A stretch of DNA of 23,709 nt from a virus. Numbering within the stretch: position 1 is the stretch's first letter; every line of letters starts with the position of its first letter. The position numbers and the translations under genes are program-made. Location of the stretch: positions 1 to 23,709 of the IMG/VR virus record IMGVR_UViG_3300012009_000013. One strand, written 5' to 3'. The notes under the pieces were generated by a model. The model made no database searches and was not told the origin of the DNA. It worked only from the letters and a program-made list of their open reading frames with translations. Positions 1-7,562 of the stretch are shown here, piece by piece.

Positions 1-37
1 CTCCTTGAGGACAAGAATAAATAGGATTGAGGAATTG

Positions 38-1375
38 ATGGTCAACTCCCCATCGCGTTTCCACCATGCGACAAAGGCGATCTTGCCCCCGGCGGAATGG
101 GCACGCGAGAACGCCACTATTGTCCATCCGTCGCGGGGAGTGGTTCCGTTCGAGCCATATTGGTATCAACGGGAATATCTGCAGGCCTACGATGCTCCGC
201 GTCGTTTCGTTCTCAAGAGTCGGCAGATAGGATTTTCGCAGGTATTCGCGATTGAGGCAATATACACCGCGATCAACTATCCGCAATCCACAATCCTGAT
301 GGTCAGTCGCAACCAGAACCTGGCGGCGAATGTCCTCCGCTATTGCGCCATCGCATACCACAATCTGCGGTCTCTCCCCCAGACGCGCAAACTGAACCAG
401 AGCGAGATCGAACTGCCAAATGGGTCGCGCATAATTTCCCTGCCGGCAAACCCCACGTCGGGGCGCGGATACGCGGCAACCGTCGTCTATCTCGACGAAT
501 TTGCGTATGCTGCATATGATGAGGAGATCTACCAATCCATTAGTCCTGCCCTGTCGCAGGGGGGGCAATTGATTGTCGGAAGCACCCCGAATGGGATGGG
601 CAACAAATTCGCTGAATTGTGGCACCAGCAGGAAGGTTTTCGATATTTTCGACACCCCTGGCACCACTGCCCCCGGTATTATTCTCAGGAGGACAGGGAG
701 AATGGCGTGCCCCACGAACAAACTGCCTGGTATCGGCGGGAGCGTCCGAAATACACCGCGCAGCAATGGGCCGCCGAATTTGATTGTGATTTCGTCATTT
801 CAGGGGATGCGGTATTTGATCAGCAATGCATCCAGGCCGCCACAGATGGCGCGGTAGGGGAGCAAGCCCCGCAGCACGGCCGCACCTACCTGACATCGGT
901 TGATGTGGGCCGCAGGCAGGACGCAACCGTCATCAATGTTTTCGACGCGAGCAGCGACCCGTTCCAGCGTGTTTATCACGAGCGAATGGAGCGCATCCCC
1001 TACCCTGTCATTCAGCAGCGTATCGAGCAGGTGTGGTACCGCTACGGGGGGATGCTGATTATCGAGAGCAATGGCGTGGGCGACCCACTGATTGAGAACC
1101 TGCAGGTGCCCGCTGAGCCATTCGTGACATCTGCCAGGAGCAAGGTGCAGGCCATTCAATCCCTGCAATTGATGCTGGAGCAGGGAACACTCAAGGCTCG
1201 GTGGACAGACCAGGAGCGGCGCGAGTTGACGGGGTATCAGTGGGATGATCGGAACCTGCAACAGGATTGTGTGATGTCACTGGCTATCGGCGCGATGGTG
1301 CTGGCGGCACCAGACGATCAACCAGATCGGGTTGTGTCGTTGAGCGAGGACATACCGGGGATTTCAGCATGGTAG
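38..1375 (+). CDS. terL: Phage terminase large subunit (TerL)
   Basis: This is the packaging motor ATPase and nuclease that translocates phage DNA into the prohead and cuts it. The N-terminal ATPase domain has a Walker A-like loop KSRQIGFS at residues 60-67 and a Walker B segment YLDEF with D153/E154. The C-terminal RNase H-like nuclease domain shows the usual three acidic positions: D289 in SVDVGRRQDAT, E343 in IIESNG and D410 in QQDCVMSLAIGAM. The length of 445 aa is normal for the family. I chose ATG 38 because GAGG lies about 5 nt upstream; the frame stays open to the window edge and a TTG at 5 could extend it by 11 residues. The stop overlaps the portal start. No small terminase subunit is seen, so it probably lies upstream of the window. 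Family assignment is secure. Confidence 0.95.
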   Translation: MVNSPSRFHHATKAILPPAEWARENATIVHPSRGVVPFEPYWYQREYLQAYDAPRRFVLKSRQIGFSQVFAIEAIYTAINYPQSTILMVSRNQNLAANVLRYCAIAYHNLRSLPQTRKLNQSEIELPNGSRIISLPANPTSGRGYAATVVYLDEFAYAAYDEEIYQSISPALSQGGQLIVGSTPNGMGNKFAELWHQQEGFRYFRHPWHHCPRYYSQEDRENGVPHEQTAWYRRERPKYTAQQWAAEFDCDFVISGDAVFDQQCIQAATDGAVGEQAPQHGRTYLTSVDVGRRQDATVINVFDASSDPFQRVYHERMERIPYPVIQQRIEQVWYRYGGMLIIESNGVGDPLIENLQVPAEPFVTSARSKVQAIQSLQLMLEQGTLKARWTDQERRELTGYQWDDRNLQQDCVMSLAIGAMVLAAPDDQPDRVVSLSEDIPGISAW

Positions 1376-2970
1376 AGATATTATTGCCCAACGGCCAACC
1401 ATATCATTCATCGCCGCGGAATGACCCGGCGCTTGATTTCCTGGAGGGGATAAGCCAACTCCTGGAAAGCCGCATCGGTGAGTTGGAGCGCGAACTATAT
1501 GGCTCCAACGCGCAATGGGAACAGATTACCGGCGGCGGTACGGATCAGTTCACGCAGAAGGCCATAGCCGACATTGCCGACCACGCTCGCGTGATGTACC
1601 TGAAAAACCCGTTGATACAGCGTGGTATTAAGGTGAAAACATATTATACATTCGGTCAGGGCGTGCAAATCAGCGTACCGGACGAGGACATCAACGGCGT
1701 GGTGCAGGCGTTCCTGGATGACGAACGCAACCAGGCCGAATTGACGCGCCATAACGCGCAGCAACAGAAGGACATTGAGCTACAGACAGATGGCAACCTG
1801 TTCTTTGTGCTTTTCACGGATCAACGGTCGGGCCGTGTGCGCGTGCGCAGCGTGACGCTGTCGGAAATTACGGATATTGTATGCAATCCAGAGGACAGCA
1901 AGGAGCCGTGGTTGTACCTCCGCACCTGGGCATCCGTCAGCGGGTACGAGGGCGGGATGCAACAGTGCTACTATCCCGACTGGCGGTACACGCCGCGCAA
2001 CAAGGCGGCTACCTGGCAGGACAACATTCCGATCATGTGGGACGCGCCTGTTTACCATCTTAAAACCGGGGGCTTCTCCAACTGGTTGTACGGATTATCA
2101 ACCGTTTACAGTCAGATTGATTGGGCGCGTGCGTACAAAGTATTCCTGGAGAGCATCCACAGCTACACGCAGGCCATCAGTCGCATTGCCGTCAAAGTGA
2201 CGACGGGCGGGGGCGGCGGGGGCGCGGTGGCAAAAGCCAAAGCCGCTCTGAAGAGCACGATTGGGAGCGATGACCGCGCTGAGCGCAACCCTGCGCCAGC
2301 GACGGGTAGCGCGTTCATTCGGGCAACGGACGCAGCGAATTACGAGGCGTTGGGCGTGCGCGGTCTGAACGTTGACCCGGAGGACGGGCGGCGATTTTTG
2401 CTAATGGTCGCTGCTGGTGCAGGTCTGCCGGAGGTGTTCTATGGCGATGCGAACGTCGGCAATCACGCTACCGCGAAGAGCCTGGACCGTCCCACCGAAC
2501 TGATGATGCGGGATCGGCAACAACTCTGGCGCGGTGTTTGGCAGGACATCTTGGGCTACGTCATCAAAATGGCGGTGGTTGCGCCCCAGGGGCCATTGCG
2601 CGGTCTGGCAACCGTAGACACCGCTCCGGACAGTAGCGACCCGTATCAGTCGGTCGTGGTGATTGACTGGCGCAACAACCCGGAAACCGGCGAACCCTAC
2701 GACCCCACGCTGCATATTGATTTTCCTGAGATTATCAACATTGATGTTCGGGAGCGCATCGAGGCTATCGCGCTCGCGCACCAATCTCAGACGATGAACC
2801 CGCGCACAATCGCCAGGCTGTTTCTTCTTGCCCTGGGGGTCGAGAACATTGATACCGAGTTGGCAGAGATGTATCCAGACGATTGGTCTCCTGGAGACTT
2901 TGGCGATGGTGTTCCGCAGGGGGTCGCCGAGGTTTTGCGGCAGATTATCGAGGAGTCGAAACGTGGATAA
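1369..2970 (+). CDS. Phage portal protein
   Basis: The portal is the dodecameric ring at the capsid vertex through which DNA enters and to which the tail attaches. The 533-aa product follows TerL directly, as expected. It contains portal-like segments: an N-terminal stretch with LKNPLIQRGIKVKTYYTFGQ, and a C-terminal part with AGLPEVFYGDANVGN followed by ATAKSLDRPTELMM, which resembles the stem and wing region of many siphophage portals. A glycine run (TTGGGGGGAV) encoded by a G-rich tract near 2208-2234 precedes a Lys/Ala-rich helix and may be a disordered linker. ATG 1369 is used because it lies inside the terL stop region (7-nt overlap); the open frame extends further upstream but only inside terL. 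Its end overlaps the next gene by a few bases. Confidence 0.92.
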   Translation: MVEILLPNGQPYHSSPRNDPALDFLEGISQLLESRIGELERELYGSNAQWEQITGGGTDQFTQKAIADIADHARVMYLKNPLIQRGIKVKTYYTFGQGVQISVPDEDINGVVQAFLDDERNQAELTRHNAQQQKDIELQTDGNLFFVLFTDQRSGRVRVRSVTLSEITDIVCNPEDSKEPWLYLRTWASVSGYEGGMQQCYYPDWRYTPRNKAATWQDNIPIMWDAPVYHLKTGGFSNWLYGLSTVYSQIDWARAYKVFLESIHSYTQAISRIAVKVTTGGGGGGAVAKAKAALKSTIGSDDRAERNPAPATGSAFIRATDAANYEALGVRGLNVDPEDGRRFLLMVAAGAGLPEVFYGDANVGNHATAKSLDRPTELMMRDRQQLWRGVWQDILGYVIKMAVVAPQGPLRGLATVDTAPDSSDPYQSVVVIDWRNNPETGEPYDPTLHIDFPEIINIDVRERIEAIALAHQSQTMNPRTIARLFLLALGVENIDTELAEMYPDDWSPGDFGDGVPQGVAEVLRQIIEESKRG

Positions 2971-3757
2971 TTTGTATCGCATCCTGGAGGCATTGGGACG
3001 CACAACGAGAGATCGTAAACTTGCTCCCATTGAACGCAAGCTCGCGAAGGATATGGCACCGGCATTCCGCAGACAGGGGCGCATATTCCTGCGCGCTCTC
3101 TCCAAAACAGATCTGCCCAAAATAACCGAAAGTGCTGGCGATGGCGATTGGGAGCAGGCCTGGCGGGAAACAGAGGAGCAAACGCAGACTTCGATGACAA
3201 CATTGCTCCTGCAGGCAGCCCGCCGTTCATTTGCCGTCGGCATTGATGAAGCTCTTGCCAATATCGGCCTCAGCATATCGTTCTCCGTGCGCTCACCAGA
3301 GGCAATCCAATTCCTGCGCGACTACGGCGCGGAACGGGTCACGATGATCAACGAAACAACTCGCGGCATTATTCGCGATATTATCGTGCGAGGGTTGGAG
3401 CAGGGTATTCCCTACTCCAGCCTGGCAGACGAAATATCCGCGCGTTTCGCGGAGTTCGCGGCCCCCCAACCCCAACGCCACCTACGCAATCGCGCCGAGT
3501 TGGTTGCGGTCACGGAGACCGCCAACGCATATGGCGAGGCGGGCCGGCAAACATCGCAACGAATAGCCGCGCAGGGCATTTCATTGGAGAAATCCTGGCT
3601 GACGACGGGGGATGATCGTGTCAGCGACGGGTGCCGGCGCAACGCTGCGGCGGGGTGGATAGGATTGGACACACCATTCCCGTCAGGACACCAGCGAGAG
3701 CCGCGGTTCCCTGGCTGTCGCTGCACTGTGCAGTATCGGAGGATGCGGCGTGATTAG
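2963..3757 (+). CDS. MuF / SPP1 gp7-like minor head protein
   Basis: This is a minor capsid protein of the Mu gpF / SPP1 gp7 head morphogenesis family. It is packaged in small copy number and acts near the portal during prohead assembly or DNA ejection. The hallmark C-terminal half is present: LVAVTETANAYGEAGRQ, then a Trp-containing segment with TGDDRVSDGCRRN, then FPSGH and PRFPGCRCTVQY, the Cys/His-rich ending typical of the domain. The N-terminal half is helical and charged. The start is GTG 2963, with GAGGAG seven bases upstream, overlapping the portal stop; a longer in-frame extension lies wholly inside the portal gene and is rejected. The product is 264 aa. TerL-portal-MuF order supports the call. 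Confidence 0.9.
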   Translation: MDNLYRILEALGRTTRDRKLAPIERKLAKDMAPAFRRQGRIFLRALSKTDLPKITESAGDGDWEQAWRETEEQTQTSMTTLLLQAARRSFAVGIDEALANIGLSISFSVRSPEAIQFLRDYGAERVTMINETTRGIIRDIIVRGLEQGIPYSSLADEISARFAEFAAPQPQRHLRNRAELVAVTETANAYGEAGRQTSQRIAAQGISLEKSWLTTGDDRVSDGCRRNAAAGWIGLDTPFPSGHQREPRFPGCRCTVQYRRMRRD

Positions 3758-3971
3758 TTCGGACACCAGGCAATTGATTGAGGATCTGATGATGGAATTG
3801 AGGCCGCCGCTGATGAATGCTGCGCGCCGATTGCCACCGGATGAGCATCGGTTCAGGCCTCAGGTGGTATCATTGCTGGTGCAGATTGAACGCTACTACG
3901 AACTGCCACGCACGATCTACACCCGGCAGGAGCGGCGCGAAATGATTGAAGGCAGTATCAGCAGGTGGTGA
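3750..3971 (+). CDS. Small hypothetical protein after the MuF gene
   Basis: This 73-aa charged protein has no family I recognise. It starts at GTG 3750 inside the MuF stop region, with a good GGAGG seven bases upstream, so it is very likely translated. It looks largely helical (for example TRQLIEDLMMELRPPLMNAARR) and ends with a basic/acidic helix, RQERREMIEG. No Cys, transmembrane segment or catalytic motif is visible. It is the last ordinary phage gene before the csf cassette, so the cassette's left boundary falls between 3971 and 3988. It could be a small head accessory protein; function is unknown. Confidence 0.65.
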   Translation: MISSDTRQLIEDLMMELRPPLMNAARRLPPDEHRFRPQVVSLLVQIERYYELPRTIYTRQERREMIEGSISRW

Positions 3972-3987
3972 TAGATAGGTGCCTAAG

Positions 3988-4731
3988 ATGAAACCAACAC
4001 ACATGATCTACAATGCCGCTGGGTGCCCCCCTATGCCCAATGAGCATGAGGGTACATGCCGAGTATGCGGTGGTAATGAAATGAAGGGGGTGCGGTTCAA
4101 TGATTGGTTGAAACCTACATTCACCAATCACGACATACTGCGTCCTGGGGATATTGTCTGCACTGCGTGCCAGTTCTCGTTTTTTGAGGCATCGGAATTG
4201 CTGATGCGCATTACAGGGAAAGAAAAGCCGCAGCGGATGAGGAACTATAGCCATATAGTCCTCAATGGGGTTTGGCACGCACTGACGAAAGGGCAGAAAC
4301 CACAGATCCGAACCCTGCTCTTGCAATCTCCAGAACTGGCGGTCATCGCCGAGTCAGGGCAAAAACACCTCGTGTTCAGGGCACAGCCAGGCTGGATACA
4401 ATTTGAAGAGCAAAAACTGCCGATGTATCCACAACAACTCGAAGAACATATGCATATTATAGACAGCCTATACCCCCACTTCTCAAAGGAGGAGATAGGC
4501 TCGGGTCATTATGCCGCGTGGAAAATCAGGCAGTGTGGGGTCGAGATTTTCACCATGCTGGAGGATAATGCCAGGGACATGCGCGGGTCACTGATGTTCG
4601 ACCTTGCGCTATTCCTGGCACAGAGGGAGGAACAAAATGAGCCAACAACTTCGAGAACGGATAGTCCACAGGCTGCTAATCCCATTATGGAAGGGGATAG
4701 ACAGCAACTACAAGAGCAATTACCGCTCTAA
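3988..4731 (+). CDS. csf1: Csf1-like type IV CRISPR-Cas zinc-finger subunit
   Basis: This is probably the Csf1 subunit of a type IV effector complex, which takes the place of the large subunit in that type. The N-terminus has a Cys4 zinc-binding arrangement, C24-x2-C27 and C58-x2-C61, the signature seen in Csf1 proteins; the remainder is a mixed alpha/beta region without nuclease motifs. The 247-aa length fits the family. ATG 3988 has AGGTG about 6 nt upstream; GTG 3979 would add three residues. The C-terminal tail of about 30 residues is polar, Gln/Pro-rich and probably disordered, and its coding bases also encode the N-terminus of the next protein. The assignment leans strongly on the downstream csf2/csf3 genes, because sequence similarity within Csf1 is low. 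An unrelated zinc-finger protein is the main alternative. Confidence 0.75.
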   Translation: MKPTHMIYNAAGCPPMPNEHEGTCRVCGGNEMKGVRFNDWLKPTFTNHDILRPGDIVCTACQFSFFEASELLMRITGKEKPQRMRNYSHIVLNGVWHALTKGQKPQIRTLLLQSPELAVIAESGQKHLVFRAQPGWIQFEEQKLPMYPQQLEEHMHIIDSLYPHFSKEEIGSGHYAAWKIRQCGVEIFTMLEDNARDMRGSLMFDLALFLAQREEQNEPTTSRTDSPQAANPIMEGDRQQLQEQLPL

Positions 4732-5047
4732 CATCTGGGAGCAATTCGAGGACAATGTCCGGTCAGCAGCGCGAGCGCAGACACTGTCATTGTTTTATAG
4801 CAACCTGTGCAAGAAAATGTCCATTGCTGTCCATCAAAAGGATGCGGCAAAGGTCTCCGCGGAATTGAGCAGCGGCGAAGATCGCATCATCCTGAAAATT
4901 CTACGGGATGAGACACCCACGCTGGTGGTGATGGTGCAAGTCGAGAATGAGCAGCGGAGAGATGAATGGAAGCGGGAACACGAGACAATAGAGGAGACAA
5001 CAGCGAAAGGAGAGGGAGATGACACCGATACCACCGCACTTTTTTGA
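4637..5047 (+). CDS. cas11: Cas11-like small subunit of the type IV complex
   Basis: This 136-aa protein lies between csf1 and csf2, the position of the small alpha-helical subunit (Cas11) in type IV-B loci. In related effector complexes this subunit lines the inner filament along the guide RNA. The first half looks helical and basic (RERIVHRLLIPLWKG, then QFEDNVRSAARAQTLSLFYS), which suits nucleic-acid contact. The C-terminus is strongly acidic (ETTAKGEGDDTD). ATG 4637 has GGGAGGA about six bases upstream and is preferred over an upstream start inside csf1. It overlaps csf1 by 95 bases and csf2 by 29, both long for this operon. Cas11 proteins have almost no conserved residues, so the call rests on size, helicity and position. 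Confidence 0.62.
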   Translation: MSQQLRERIVHRLLIPLWKGIDSNYKSNYRSNIWEQFEDNVRSAARAQTLSLFYSNLCKKMSIAVHQKDAAKVSAELSSGEDRIILKILRDETPTLVVMVQVENEQRRDEWKREHETIEETTAKGEGDDTDTTALF

Positions 5048-6161
5048 GGGAATAGTAACCGCGTTAGACCCGATCAGTCATAGCGCAGGGTCAAACGGCA
5101 TTACCACCGAGTTCCGACGCGAAAAATACTTGCAACCTGATGGTACAAGTGAAATGATTGCCGAGATTTCGGGCAATGCGATGCGCGGAGCAGTCCGTCG
5201 GGCGGGAATGATTGACATGCTGGAGCGACTGGGGTACGGACCGGGGGGCAACGGATTGTCAATGAAAGCCTTCGAGTTGCTCACCTCTGGAGGCTCTCTC
5301 GAAAAGGGCGGGCGCGGTCTGGACATTGATTTTGCCAGAAGGGAACGCATGCTCATCCCCCTCCTGTCGGTGCTCGGTGGTGCATCGGGGAATCAGATGC
5401 TCGACGGCCGGTGCAAATTCGGGTTCGTCAAGCCAATTTGCCGGGAAACCGCGCACCTGATTCATCCTATCTGGATCTGGCGTGCCTGGCCCCAGATACG
5501 GAGAGCGACCCAACAACATTTTGGCAAGATGAATGAGACGGAGTTTTGCGCGATCTGGTGTGCATTGACCGGAAAACCGTGGGTTGAGGAACGTGAAACC
5601 GCTGTTGATAAGTTGGATGCAGACCAGAAACTGGGTTTGTACCTCGACCTGGTCGAACACTATCCATCTATCCACGAAATGACCAGCGAGGTGATGAGTA
5701 CTCGCAAGGACAACGAGAAAAATGACAAGCTGAGAATGTTTGTGGATGCAAGTGTACGGCAACTCGTGGATGATCAACGACGGCAAGATGCGCTCAAGAA
5801 AGCCGAGAGGGGCAACCAGGGTACGGGTCAGCACACGCAGATGATGTATTACACCGAAACCCTCGCGGCTGGCACAAAATTCTACTGGTACTTGGAGCTT
5901 GACGGATGTTGCACGACGGTTGAATATGAGGCATTCTGGGCAGCCATGGCCGCGTGGGCACAATCGCCCTACATCGGGGGGAAATCTGGGACTGGTTTTG
6001 GTCGTGTCGAGGTGCGATTTGCCAACTGGCGCAGCGTTGACCCACGAGCGAACATGAAAATGAAAAGCGATGCCCTATCTTGTCCTTTTGGGAGTGAGTA
6101 TATGCGCCACCTCGAACAACGTGGCGACGAGATACGAGAGGCCATCAATGGCATTCAATGA
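5019..6161 (+). CDS. csf2: Csf2-like (Cas7 family) type IV backbone subunit
   Basis: This is the likely Csf2/Cas7 protein, an RRM-fold RAMP subunit that polymerises along a guide RNA to form the backbone of the type IV complex. RAMP hallmarks are visible: an early PISHSAGSNG segment, SGNAMRGAVRR at residues 51-61 (the G-x-x-x-R-G helix cap shared by Cas7-type RAMPs), and a C-terminal glycine-rich loop, GGKSGTGFGRV, at 320-330. The middle contains a charged, probably flexible thumb-like insertion around 220-270. The length of 380 aa is within the Csf2 range. ATG 5019 follows a purine-rich AAAGGAGAGGGAG ribosome binding region and overlaps cas11. Its stop overlaps the methyltransferase start. 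This is one of the firmer identifications in the cassette. Confidence 0.82.
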   Translation: MTPIPPHFFEGIVTALDPISHSAGSNGITTEFRREKYLQPDGTSEMIAEISGNAMRGAVRRAGMIDMLERLGYGPGGNGLSMKAFELLTSGGSLEKGGRGLDIDFARRERMLIPLLSVLGGASGNQMLDGRCKFGFVKPICRETAHLIHPIWIWRAWPQIRRATQQHFGKMNETEFCAIWCALTGKPWVEERETAVDKLDADQKLGLYLDLVEHYPSIHEMTSEVMSTRKDNEKNDKLRMFVDASVRQLVDDQRRQDALKKAERGNQGTGQHTQMMYYTETLAAGTKFYWYLELDGCCTTVEYEAFWAAMAAWAQSPYIGGKSGTGFGRVEVRFANWRSVDPRANMKMKSDALSCPFGSEYMRHLEQRGDEIREAINGIQ

Positions 6162-6819
6162 TCGTGTTTACCCAGGAGACATGTGGTGTGTAGAAGCCAG
6201 CAGGGAGCGGTGCCATGTGTTTCTCTGTGGTGATATTGGAAGGTTTGCCATTCCCAAACTGCTTGAGCGGGTCAGTCAGAAGATAGATTGCGTCTACACT
6301 GACCCACCCTGGGACAAGGGGAAGATGACGTATTATGCTAATTTAGCTGGGATTCAACAAAAACAGCGAGAATGGCATAAGTTTGTGGATTCATTGCTCA
6401 AAGACCTGGTCAAGGCAGCCATCCCAGATATATGGATTGAGATGGGTGTGGGCACGAGCCTTGTCATCAATCTTATGCAGAGCAAATCATCTGCCCCTCC
6501 CTACGACAATTGTTGGGGTGTTTTGTATGACCAGACAAAACAAAACACGCTCATACATTTTGGTCATTCTGTTGCCGAAAGTGCTGATGGACTGAAAGGG
6601 CTACAGGTTCCTCGGTTTGCTTTTCAACACATGAGACCGGAAGCGAAGGTTGTGCTCGATCCCTGTGTTGGCAAAGGCACGACAGCAAAGGTGGCGCATA
6701 CCTGCGCCAAATCATGCTATGGCATCGAATTGGTGCCTGCTCGCCTTCAGGCAACCATGGAATGGTTCGCAAAGCAAAAGGATGTCGAACGCATCTATCG
6801 TGTCGGGAGAATACAATGA
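6148..6819 (+). CDS. DPPW-type DNA methyltransferase inside the csf operon
   Basis: This is a predicted S-adenosylmethionine-dependent DNA methyltransferase. Catalytic motif IV is DPPW at residues 52-55, usual for N6-adenine enzymes, and SAM-binding motif I is LDPCVGKGTT with D171 and G175/G177. Motif IV comes before motif I, the beta-like permuted order. At 223 aa it is short, and only about 115 residues separate the motifs, leaving room for a modest target-recognition region. ATG 6148 overlaps the csf2 stop; a longer form starting inside csf2 is rejected. The stop forms ATGA with the next gene, so it is translationally coupled to both neighbours. No restriction endonuclease is adjacent. It looks more AT-rich than the capsid genes by eye, hinting at separate acquisition. 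Target base and site are unknown. Confidence 0.88.
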   Translation: MAFNDRVYPGDMWCVEASRERCHVFLCGDIGRFAIPKLLERVSQKIDCVYTDPPWDKGKMTYYANLAGIQQKQREWHKFVDSLLKDLVKAAIPDIWIEMGVGTSLVINLMQSKSSAPPYDNCWGVLYDQTKQNTLIHFGHSVAESADGLKGLQVPRFAFQHMRPEAKVVLDPCVGKGTTAKVAHTCAKSCYGIELVPARLQATMEWFAKQKDVERIYRVGRIQ

Positions 6820-7562
6820 TGCCTGAACACGTGCGCACCAGGTTCCTTTTGCACAGTCAACGTCGTCCGTACCGCCAAAAGGTCGAACGTGCATACCAGA
6901 TCACCAGAGAATGGCTAGAATTATGCGAAAATCCATATATCGCATTCTCTGGAGGCAAGGACAGCACGGTTATCCTTCATGTCACACGGCAAATAGCACC
7001 CGACACCCCGGCGGTCTATCTGGATGCCGACAATTGCTTCCCAGAGGTATCTGATCTGATAGACCAGACCCCCAATTGCACCCGCTATCCAACATCTGAA
7101 CCGTTCCTGGACACACTGAAACGGTTCGGACTGGATGGTGGCAAGGAGCTTGACCGCCAAACGATGAAAAGCACGGTGTACGAGCCAGTTCACAAACTGA
7201 TAGCCGAACGTGGCTACGATGGGTGTGTCTATGGCATCCGTGCGGAGGAAAGCTACGGACGGAGAAAGAGTGTCCAGGTTCACAAGGAACTATTTTTCGC
7301 CACGGGCTACGGGGTATGGCAATGCCAACCTGTCGGCTGGTGGTCATACGACGACATCTGGGCATACATCGTGTCGAATGGAATCCCCTACGCTGGAACC
7401 TATGACAGAATGTGGGATATGCCAGAGGATGATCAACGGGTTAGTTATTGGGCAGGAGAAACCAAACGACGACACGGACGATATGCGTGGCTAAAGCGCA
7501 ACTATCCAGGGTTGTGGAACAAACTATGTCAGGAATTACCGGAGGTGAGATCGTATGCATGA
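6816..7562 (+). CDS. cysH-like: CysH-like PP-loop ATP pyrophosphatase (type IV-B associated)
   Basis: This belongs to the PAPS reductase / ATP-pyrophosphatase superfamily. The PP-loop SGGKDS is at residues 45-50 and the family motif GIRAEES at 140-146 is followed by an Arg-rich segment and then QPVGWWSYDDIWAYI, matching the helix that closes the nucleotide site. The C-terminus lacks the ECG-type redox cysteine motif of true sulfonucleotide reductases, so assimilatory sulfate reduction is unlikely. A cysH-like gene is the known companion of type IV-B csf operons, with unknown role; DndC of the DNA phosphorothioation pathway is a related protein that acts on DNA. The product is 248 aa. ATG 6816 overlaps the methyltransferase stop as ATGA; a second ATG at 6819 is also possible. 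It runs 8 bases into csf3. Confidence 0.86.
   Translation: MMPEHVRTRFLLHSQRRPYRQKVERAYQITREWLELCENPYIAFSGGKDSTVILHVTRQIAPDTPAVYLDADNCFPEVSDLIDQTPNCTRYPTSEPFLDTLKRFGLDGGKELDRQTMKSTVYEPVHKLIAERGYDGCVYGIRAEESYGRRKSVQVHKELFFATGYGVWQCQPVGWWSYDDIWAYIVSNGIPYAGTYDRMWDMPEDDQRVSYWAGETKRRHGRYAWLKRNYPGLWNKLCQELPEVRSYA

Noticed and set aside
2208-2234. G-rich tract in the portal gene as a G-quadruplex regulatory element
   Set aside because: It is well explained as glycine codons of a flexible linker; there is no supporting context for regulation.
2401-3276. Long minus-strand open frame opposite the portal and MuF genes
   Set aside because: It lies wholly under two strongly supported plus-strand phage genes, has no family resemblance and no ribosome site context; an antisense shadow of GC-rich coding DNA.
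6070-6147. N-terminal extension of the methyltransferase into csf2
   Set aside because: The 26 extra residues have no motif and lie within csf2; ATG 6148 next to the csf2 stop is the natural coupled start.
6816-7562. Assimilatory PAPS reductase for sulfur metabolism (auxiliary metabolic gene)
   Set aside because: The ECG-type redox cysteine motif is not seen and no other sulfur genes are present; the csf neighbours make the type IV-B companion reading more likely.
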